Assembly: GCA_900660155.1 (NCBI GenBank)
Contig: CABFPE010000142.1
Location: 1,378,180-1,442,179, forward strand
From: Hofstenia miamia
Lineage: Eukaryota; Xenacoelomorpha; Acoela; Hofsteniidae
Direction: 5' to 3'
DNA length: 64,000 nt
The translations under genes and the position numbers were made by a program. Under the pieces are notes generated by a model. It searched no databases. It had not been told where the DNA came from and saw only the letters and a list, made by a program, of their open reading frames with translations. Of this stretch, positions 45,378-56,591 are shown piece after piece (position 1 is the first letter of the stretch; every line of letters starts with the position of its first letter).

Positions 45378-48300
45378 GATCAAAATAATAGCGGTAGGTA
45401 TTAATAAGAAGTAATTAGTAGAGTTTAATTTTTTTACCTTAAAAATGCAAGCTTTGAACTCATAAAATTCGCTAAATTTACCTAAAAATTCCATTTTCTA
45501 AATATTCTTTTTACCTCAAAATTATTCGGCTTTAAATGGATTTTAGGTATATATATATATATATAACAAAGTTAGTTGCAGTATACCATGGCTATATCAA
45601 TTAAATAATATTTTTTAGATTTCTATTGAAATGGATTTGTTTTGTCAATTTTGACTTTATTGATTAAAACAGCTCTATAATAATTCCAAATATGAATGCG
45701 TTTATTAAACATTAGTTTCTGACACAAATGGAATTTTAAACCGGTCCATGCAACAACGTTAAATATCACCAGGACATTAAAACTTTTAAATATAAAATAG
45801 CATATGCATTGGACCTTTAGACCTCGAGCATAAATTAAAAGGTTTTGTATTCTAAAAAATAAATGTTCCTTAATCCGAATGGGCACATTTTGTAAATATG
45901 ATTTTTAAGAAAACCTCTGTAAATACATGTAGCTCTTTTTGTGAAAGTATTTACGACAACATTTTGTGCGCTAATGAGCCATATAATTGTAACTGCTTTG
46001 TTAATAGAATTTTCTTCTTAAGAAATTTGATAATTTTTCAAACGGCTATACCCTAAGCCTCTAACAGAAGTGTTACAAGTTTTTATACAGCAAACATTGA
46101 CCCGCGGGTTTGCACATAATACACATGACCTATTTTTAGATAAAATACTGATCAATGTTTTAGGCAAGATACCGCAGTACCGTTTTTTTCTGTATTGTCA
46201 AAACACCGCGGTATTGGTATACCGTCGGGCCCTAGTAGCCATCTAAGGGAAAAACGAGAAGCAAAAGTATAACGACTATACATTTAAAGCTATGGTACTT
46301 TTGTTATCATCATAACTAATAGTGCATTTTCATGAGCGCGCTACGGCCGAAATTCTACCCCGTTACCACAGCAACAATGTTTGTGATTTCACAAGAGCGC
46401 TCTGAAATTCGTCGCGCTATTTCAATGGTTAGAATATTTCAGAGCGTTCATGTGTTCCATAAGAGCGATCCAAATTTCATCCTAACATATTATTGGTTGA
46501 TTTCCATTCACAAGTTTACTACAATGCCCACTCGTGCAGTTTTTCAGAGCAGAAAATCATCACTCTGAAATTAAACCCGCAATGCTCAATAATCTCAGAA
46601 CGGTAGCGCACTTCTATGAAGAGACACTGCAGCCCGTTCTTGAAAATGGCCGGAGCGCTCTCGTGAAAACATGCTACCAAGGCCAAGATTGGTGCACTAC
46701 GGCCAAGAAATTAAGTCAGAGCGCTTTCTTGAAAATGCAATATAAATATAAAACGAATATCTATTAAAATTGTATTCTTAATATTTTTGAATACCATAAG
46801 TAATTCCGAATAAATGTTCAAAATTATTGACATAGCTATTTTACAACAAAATTATATTTGAATTGTTTTTAATTTTCCAATACTCGCAGACCAGCAATCG
46901 AACATGCATAAACATGGGTAATTCTTCACAACATACAAGAACATTTGAACATCTTAATATCTCCATTGCTTCAAACAATAATACAATTTGAATAAAAACA
47001 CAATTATAATAATAGCCATTCATCCTAATCAAACTGGGATATGTAATAGAGATGAGTGCGGTGCGGAGTACCGCGGTTAGCGATAAAGTTTATTTCTCTG
47101 CTGGAGAAATTTTTTTGCAAAAACATGTACCGCGCTCATCTCTATTATGTACATTAGAGTTAAGTTCGCAAGTATTATAAGTTGTTAGCAAGAATACGTA
47201 ATTCGTAAAGAAAGATAAGAAAATGTTTTTTTCGCATGATAAAAAACTAATAGAAACAATCTAGAAATATGATTTAAATACAAAATTTACAATTTAAAAA
47301 TTTACCAATTTGAAATGTTGCAGGTGAATCAAATGACAAAATAAGTTATAACATTCAGACTTTCTATTACCCATTAATACCTAATACTCTGATGAAACAG
47401 ACAAGACATATAGTGATTACAAAGCATATTTTGCNTATATATATATCAAAACTACAAAGTTAGTTGCAGTATACCATGGCTATATCAATTAAATAATATT
47501 TTTTAGATTTCTATTGAAATGGATTTGTTTTGTCAATTTTGACTTTATTGATTAAAACAGCTCTATAATAATTCCAAATATGAATGCGTTTATTAAACAT
47601 TAGTTTCTGACACAAATGGAATTTTAAACCGGTCCATGCAACAACGTTAAATATCACCAGGACATTAAAACTTTTAAATATAAAATAGCATATGCATTGG
47701 ACCTTTAGACCTCGAGCATAAATTAAAAGGTTTTGTATTCTAAAAAATAAATGTTCCTTAATCCGAATGGGCACATTTTGTAAATATGATTTTTAAGAAA
47801 ACCTCTGTAAATACATGTAGCTCTTTTTGTGAAAGTATTTACGACAACATTTTGTGCGCTAATGAGCCATATAATTGTAACTGCTTTGTTAATAGAATTT
47901 TCTTGTTAAGAAATTTGATAATTTTTCAAACGGCTATATCCTAAGCCTCTAACAGAAGTGTTACAAGTTTTTATACAGCAAACATTGACCCGCGGGTTTG
48001 CACATAATACACATGACCTATTTTTAGATAAAATACTGATCAATGTTTTAGGCAAGATACCGCAGTACCGTTTTTTTCTGTATTGTCAAAACACCGCGGT
48101 ATTGGTATACCGTCGGGCCCTAGTAGCCATCTAAGGGAAAAACGAGAAGCAAAAGTATAACGACTATACATTTAAAGCTATGGTACTTTTGTTATCATCA
48201 TAACTAATAGTGCATTTTCATGAGCGCGCTACGGCCGAAATTCTACCCCGTTACCACAGCAACAATGTTTGTGATTTCACAAGAGCGCTCTGAAATTCGT

Positions 48301-51300
48301 CGCGCTATTTCAATGGTTAGAATATTTCAGAGCGGTCATGTGTTCCATAAGAGCGATCCAAATTTCATCCTAACATATTATTGGTTGATTTCCATTCACA
48401 AGTTTACTACAATGCCCACTCGTGCAGTTTTTCAGAGCAGAAAATCATCACTCTGAAATTAAACCCGCAATGCTCAATAATCTCAGAACGGTAGCGCACT
48501 TCTATGAAGAGACACTGCAGCCCGTTCTTGAAAATGGCCGGAGCGCTCTCGTGAAAACATGCTACCAAGGCCAAGATTGGTGCACTACGGCCAAGAAATT
48601 AAGTCAGAGCGCTTTCTTGAAAATGCAATATAAATATAAAACGAATATCTATTAAAATTGTATTCTTAATATTTTTGAATACCATAAGTAATTCCGAATA
48701 AATGTTCAAAATTATTGACATAGCTATTTTACAACAAAATTATATTTGAATTGTTTTTAATTTTCCAATACTCGCAGACCAGCAATCGAACATGCATAAA
48801 CATGGGTAATTCTTCACAACATACAAGAACATTTGAACATCTTAATATCTCCATTGCTTCAAACAATAATACAATTTGAATAAAAACACAATTATAATAA
48901 TAGCCATTCATCCTAATCAAACTGGGATATGTAATAGAGATGAGTGCGGTGCGGAGTACCGCGGTTAGCGATAAAGTTTATTTCTCTGCTGGAGAAATTT
49001 TTTTGCAAAAACATGTACCGCGCTCATCTCTATTATGTACATTAGAGTTAAGTTCGCAAGTATTATAAGTTGTTAGCAAGAATACGTAATTCGTAAAGAA
49101 AGATAAGAAAATGTTTTTTTCGCATGATAAAAAACTAATAGAAACAATCTAGAAATATGATTTAAATACAAAATTTACAATTTAAAAATTTACCAATTTG
49201 AAATGTTGCAGGTGAATCAAATGACAAAATAAGTTATAACATTCAGACTTTCTATTACCCATTAATACCTAATACTCTGATGAAACAGACAAGACATATA
49301 GTGATTACAAAGCATATTTTGCAAAAAAAATTGTGGGAATTTTATACCAGAAAAAATTGTATGCAAAAGTTACTAAAATAAACATATCTTCAAAAATTTC
49401 AATCTAATCAAATTACCTGACTCCCCTGCTGAATAGCAACATCAATTAAACGTTGATCACCATCTGTAAGATTGACTTGCAATTCGTACTTACCTCGATT
49501 AATAATTTCTTCAACCACTGACCTAAATTGCTGATAAATACTTTCTTCCACCAAAACAATATGAATTCCACTGGCAATCTAAAAACAACTTGTGAAACTA
49601 ACTAAATCTAGAGTGTCTAATACTCTAACAAAAAATTGAACGAATTTTCGTTTTGAGCCTTTATGCAATAACTACAGTCCCCCTCAAAAATATTGCTTCT
49701 CCTACATTAGATAATTGTGGCTTAACTCAGATCACTCTGCTACAGATAATTCTAACTGGATTTAAAAGACGTTGTTATTGTTTATCTTCTTTTGCACAAT
49801 ACCTTTAAAGAGAAATTAAATATTTAATTTTGAATCAAGAGCCTTTCATAATAAAATAATTCACAAACACAGAATTACATTACAATATCAAATGTTATTG
49901 TGTGAATTAGCACTTGTAGGAAGTTTCCATTATTTGGCCCAAAAATATGGTTTTATAGAATTAAAATGTCTTAAATATACATATTTTAATAAAATATTTT
50001 CTATGCTGAAGTGATCTCAAATGGAGATAAATATTTATCCCATGCTTTAACTTTACAGATGTGTGACATTCCTCTTGTTAAAATTGGCGTCCTTAAAATA
50101 GCTGGTGAGCCCCTGTCAACACATCGAGTAATCTGTCAGATTCCTTTCCTTTGCGATTATTATGAAACTTCACAGTTCAACTAAAATGTGGTGCAAATCG
50201 AAGAAGAAATTTTACAGAGACATTTGTTAATGTTTTTGAAAGTATTTACTATCATTGAACAACAAACTAATAAAATAGGCCAATAAACATATTTGGTGGT
50301 GAAATGATTTTGCTCCTCATCTCCAAATAATATTTTCAGTTTAAAACGTGCATAGCAAACGCTATTCACCTTATAAATTATTTATGCATATTATGTTGAA
50401 GATAAACAACAATAAATTGTTTTAAATCAAATTATAATTCTGTTTTTTATAATCCACGCAATTAAATAGGGTTAAAATTAAGGTGTTCCAATACATTTGA
50501 TAAACCAATTTAAACTTATTCTAAAATGTGTTCAATAGCTCCTATTGAATGCTACTCACTTTTGATAACCGGAAACCACAGACATGAGAGTGGTATTTTG
50601 TAACTTATGTGCAAACAACTATTGCGATGTCTTATAAACCGCAGCAGGGAAGAAATTTACATTTATATATTTTCACAAAATTTAAGTGACAATAAGCATA
50701 AGCACTCATTATAAGTTAAAAAGATGTTAATTGCAGGTTTGTTGGTTTACCAGACAACTGCCTCATTTTCAAAAAAAAATCTAAACATTATATGAAACTG
50801 CAGAGGTACCCGGCGTTGCCCGGGGTATTTGAAAAGTAAAAGACGATAATATGTTTTAGAAAAGATATTTATACTAATTAAGACACTTGTTATGCATACA
50901 GCTTAAGTTTATAATTTTGGATGATATTGGCTGCTTCTTGTCTCAACATATCGTCCGGCTTGTCTCTCAGCCAATCTCTCAGAGTGACGCGTGCAGGGGC
51001 TGTGGTAATGATGATAAGATGGACGTGGTCTCGTTGTGAGCATCAAGCTCCGCGTTTTCAATATCAGCCATGCTTGGCTGGGAGAGCATCGGGGTTTTGC
51101 AGTGCGACTCAGGGCGCCTTCAGCCTGCCCTTCAACATTCCACGGCATTCGAAGAAACTGGTTCCAAAAAAAGACCTAGTAGTGTTGGAAGACCAAGAAC
51201 TGTAAGAACACCGGAAAATCTGGCTCTAGTTAGAGTAGCTTTCGAAAATTCACCGAGACGCTCTGCCCCGACGCATTCACTTGCATTGTCCATGTCTGAC

Positions 51301-54300
51301 AGATCGTTAAGGCGGATATTGCATAACGATTTTTCGTTCCATCCATACAAAATAATGTTCAAGAATTACAGCTCACTGACTTTGAATTGCGCAAGAATTG
51401 CTGCCAAGAAATGCTGAACAGAATATCTTTTTTCAGCAGTGACGAGGCCCACTTCCACCTTTGTGGATCTGTGAATAAACAAAACTTTCCGTATTGGACG
51501 GAAAGCAATGCAAGAGAACGTCACGAGAGACCTCTCCATTCCCTCAAAGTTACGGTTTGGTGCGCAGTGTCCAAATTTTAATTGGATCCTATTTCTTTGA
51601 AGAAAATGGAAGATCTGTCACTGTCAACTCTCAACGTTATCGTGCAATGTTGGAAAACTTTTTCGAACCGAAATTGGAAGAATTGAGTGAGGAGACGAAT
51701 CTGGGAGACAGCTGGTTTCAACAAGATGGAGCAATAGCCCATACTTCTCAAGTTACATTGGTCAAATTGCGACAGATGTTTCCAGCTCGCATCGTCTCTC
51801 TGAGGGGTGATATCGTGTGGCCCTCACGCTCGGCTGATCTAAGCATTTGCGACTACTTTCTGTGGGGATATCTGAAGGAGAAAGTGTTCACAACTCGTCC
51901 ACAAAATTTGGATGAATTGAAAATGCGAATTCGGCAGGAAATCGGTGCAATACACATTGAAATGTGCCGAAGAGCAGCGGAAAACTTTAGAGGTTGCCTT
52001 CAACAATGCATCACTTCAGATGGTAACCATCTTCCTGATACAATCTTCAAAAATTGATCATACAAGTGGCAATGTATACTGATTCAAATAAAAAATTAAA
52101 AATTAAAGGACCATTGTTTTACTTTTACTAAAAGCCTTTCATAACCGGGGCATTATATATGCTGCACACTGTATAAACCAAGTTTTTGTGGAGAAGCTTA
52201 TAAATAATTGCCTTTTTTGCAAAATATTAGATTTTGCACAACTTACAAATACATAATCCTTTGTGTTCAGTCTAAGTAAACTTGGACCGCCCTCGGTTGA
52301 ATAATTTCTAGGACCGAGGCTGGTTAATTGGTAGTGGGAACAACGTGATACATTTTTGTAGCCAATGTATTAAGGAACACATGCATAAATTTCAATTAGT
52401 CAGTATTTACAGTGCCGCCGGAATCCTGTCCTTTGGGTATGCGATTCTGTTTATATTGATGCTGCGAATCATTTTCTTGGCTGAATATCATAAAATTGAT
52501 ATTTGGCGCATTCCTATTCAAGTTGCATTATTTTATTAGAACAGCTGCAAACCAACATATAATTGCAAAAATGGATATACTTGTGTTAATGTTTCAAGCT
52601 GAAAGGGACCCTCGACCACAATTTCTCTAATAAATTGACAATATATTTCGGTTCAACAGTGTCTCAAACGTGCATTACTAAATGCGTGGTAACGCACACA
52701 TATACAAGAAACGGTTAGATATTTTGAATCATTTCGAAATACTCCAAGAATTTATTAGTGCCAACTCACGTCGTCATGAATTTCCTTGGACATTCCCAAA
52801 ATTAAAATTACATTGTACTTTAATTTTTTGTTACTATATTTATTTTTAATATTAGATATGAAGAAATAATATTTCAGTTGGTCTTTTTTGGAAATATTGA
52901 ATCTGCACATGGCCTAGCATGCTTAATTAAATTTTTGCATACCAAAGAAAAAATTTGTTCCGCCGCCAACGAGTCTCTACTTAAAACTGCAAAGTAAAAA
53001 CCGCTTTTGCACATTTACAAAGAATTTTCTCCAAGTCTATTAGCAAATTTAATAACCGTGAAGCATTTGCAGGAACATGCTTTAATGTAATCTTGATGAA
53101 AATTTCCATAAAGCGTATTGCTATGGCTGAAGTTGATAAAAAGAATAAAATTTTTTCCTTTAAAAATTTGAATTTTTAAAAAAAATTAAATTCACTCTAT
53201 ACCTAATGTCCAAGTGTCTATAAAGTTTTGAGCCAATGGAAGCAACAAAAAACGTTGATTGTTTATTGATATGTGCAAAGATATCCCAATCCCATTGAAG
53301 AAGTGCCGCGCGCAAAGTCAGAGTTCGCGGGGCCGAAGTTTTTAAGCTATGCATTTTTATACAATAAAAAATTTTCAAAGACCAAGGCAGTTTAATGTTA
53401 GGTATAATTAGAATTTAGTCAAGACCTATGCAATAGGCCAAAGTTGGCCAATTCTAAAAACTACACTTGAACAGCAGTTCCTAAAATTAATTACCAAATA
53501 ATCTTGTGAAAAAACCGCTTTACAAATCATTTCAGCGGCAGAATAGTAATCAGCGGAGGAGAAAACGTAGCTAACAGGAGTATCAACGTAACTGATATCA
53601 TTTGACACGAATGTATATTCTTCTGGAAATGTAAACTAAACACAAAATCTGATTATTAACCCATCAAAAATGATGAATTTAACGAAATCAACGTATAGAA
53701 TAAAGCATGCTGAGCACTTTGATTACGGATGTAACGAAAACTTTCTTTTACATCAAAATGGATATGCGTTTGAAGCATTTATACATAAGATATCACATGT
53801 ATTCAAGTTGCATGACGTATCTCTTTGAAAACCTCAAGAACTGTGCAACTTAAGCCGTGTTTAAAGATTTACCAGTGTATTGTGGCTGAAAACATTCAAA
53901 CTCTAAGGCTTCAAGCCCAAAGCATTTTGCTTCATTAAAAACCGCTCATTTTACATGAGACTAAATAAAGGACAATAATATAAATATTTAAATGAAAATT
54001 CTGCAGCATTTAATACAATACATGTTTCATTGTTAAATGCGATTATGCTGATTTAATTAGAACGAGTTCTTTTTTTTCAAAGTAAGCTGACGCCTTCTAT
54101 GTAAAAAATAGCTTTAAAAAAGCTAACGAATTAGAGTGTAACATGGATATTATGTGTAAAACAAAATACACAATGAATTTAGAGTGACAAAAATTCAATG
54201 TCAAAGGCCTAAATATTGTCGGGCCTAATTAACTTGCTGTAACCGATTTTGTTATAATTGGGGTTTACTCCATACAAATATATAAAAGACTTAATATAAT

Positions 54301-56547
54301 TTAAGGTGCTCGCATGAAGTTGCATGATTTGCTTAAAAAAAAAATTTACAACACCTATCAAAAACGTAATTGAAATATTACTTTCTCATCAAAAATAAAA
54401 ACTCACATTGCGTTCAACAGCAATAGCGTATGCATAAACAACGCGTGGAATTTCAACGATTCTGTCAAAGAAAAACACGAACTCCTTCAATGAGACAACA
54501 CTCTGAAATATGTCAAGGATATCATGAAATACTGATGACGAGTTCTCACATATTGCATGCACTCTAAAACCCAATACCATCTGAGAACAAATGCAATGCA
54601 TTAATTGAAAGAAAGTAGCCCGCTCACCACAAAATATTACTACATTATCTAAATAGATTAGTAACAATAATAATAATAGTTTTTATTATTATAATGGCGC
54701 TGAATACAATTTCGTGAACTATTATAATGACGCTCAATACTATTACTATTAATAAGAAAATTTTTTTGCAAACGAGAGATTTTTTGGGTATCTATGAAAT
54801 AGATTAAGCAATAAGTTACATACATACTAAATTTTTTGAATACACTCATATCTTGAGTATTTTTTAATAAAAAAACTTTTAGGGGGCACGCCCTTGCGAA
54901 AACTTAGATTGCTTAGCGAATAATGTTCGGATTGGCTTCAAACTAGGATTATTCGCTTCTACATTAAATATTACATCTAGAAAATAGTTTTCATTGTTTT
55001 TTAGAAGAGATCTAGTCCGATATTTTTTCAGAAACATGAACCACTGTAGAGGTAGGATAATGTAGGACGTTACTGAATCAAACAATTTTGAACTAGTCTA
55101 GATGTAAAATGTAATTTAGAAGAGAATAAAACTGTTCCGAAGGCGATTCGAACATTAACAGCACAAACAACATTTTATTAAGGATCCTTCCCTTAAAAAT
55201 TTTTTTATCAGGGCTATGACATTGCGAAAATGCTGATTATGCTGCGAATAATGCTCGGATCAACTTCAGACTACTGATATTCTCTTCTAAACTTTATTTT
55301 ACATCTAGATTGCCCTTTCAAGTTACTTTAAGCGAACCCAACCACTGATTATTTTAAGACCATTAGGGAAAATTAACATTTCAAGAATCAATCTAACTGT
55401 GGGAAAAATTGTTCAAATGCGTAGATTGTTGTATGTTATTATCTAGTTTATCATTTAACAGATTGTGCTGCGAATAATGCTCGGATCAACTTCAGACTAC
55501 TGATATTCTCTTCTAAACTTTATTTTACATCTAGATTGCCCTTTCAAGTTACTTTAAGCGAACCCAACCACTGATTATTTTAAGACCATTAGGGAAAATT
55601 AACATTTCAAGAATCAATCTAACTGTGGGAAAAATTGTTCAAATGCGTAGATTGTTGTATGTTATTATCTAGTTTATCATTTAACAGATTGTGCTGCGAA
55701 TAATGCTCGGATCAACTTCAGACTACTGATATTCTCTTCTAAACTTTATTTTACATCTAGATTGCCCTTTCAAGTTACTTTAAGCGAACCCAACGACTGA
55801 TTATTTTAAGACCATTAGGGAAAATTAACATTTCAAGAATCAATCTAACTGTGGGAAAAATTGTCAAATGCGTAGATTGTTGTATGTTATTATCTAGTTT
55901 ATCATTTAACAGTAAGATGTACTAATATTAAATAAGAAATTACAATAAAATAATAAGCGCCCTTAAAATAGATCCTTAGTTATATTTAGCGCCATTATAA
56001 TAGTTCATTTTGCCAAAATTTGGAAGCCCATTACTCCTAAACTAATGTCCCTATCTTGCTCAAACTTAAGGCACAATTGAAGCATTGCATAGCGAAGCTA
56101 CACACCAAGTTTCATTCAAACCGAATAAAAACTAAAGCCAAATAATGCAAAGGGCGCTGAATACAAGAAAATCGACGAAAATCAGCTATTCAGTGCCATT
56201 GTAATAATATAATAACAATTATAATAGGGTCCGCTCTGTACTATGGTAAATTCGAATTTGGTGTACAGAGCAGACACTTCGAATAATTTACCATAGTAAA
56301 GAGAGGACACCCCCTTTTTCTCCATGAATAACTACAAGATGAGCCCGAAACTAAAGTATGTTAATAAGCATACCAAAATCTCCCACATACTAAAGTTTCA
56401 GGCTATTCACTTAATTTTTGCAATATTTATTACGAAATGAAATTTGCCTTTAAAATTGGTATGAGAAAAGTACAGAGCGCAATCAATAATTACGCAAAAT
56501 TGTACAAAGTGGACCAAATAATTACAAAACTGTACATAGCAGACAAA

Positions 56548-56591
<44 letters not shown>

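Larger units (their letters stand above)
45566..47434. repeat. 1,869-bp block assembled twice (again at 47454-49322)
   Basis: The copy at 47454-49322 differs at only a few bases, for example 'cttcttaag' against 'cttgttaag' and 'gagcgttcat' against 'gagcggtcat'. An N at 47435 separates them. Both copies contain the same hAT right end and the same two MITEs. This is best explained as two haplotypes or an unmerged contig overlap. Confidence 0.85.

Noticed and set aside
45566-49322. Recent duplication of hAT and MITE sequences by transposition
   Set aside because: The repeated block does not respect element borders and is flanked by an N, so an assembly cause is more likely.
50921-51205. Plus-strand frame as the N-terminus of the mariner transposase
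   Set aside because: It reads Helitron-like sequence on the wrong strand and lacks any helix-turn-helix pattern. Mariner similarity begins only at about 51148.
55235-55911. CRISPR-like array
   Set aside because: The units are 226 bases in direct tandem without unique spacers, inside an animal genome.
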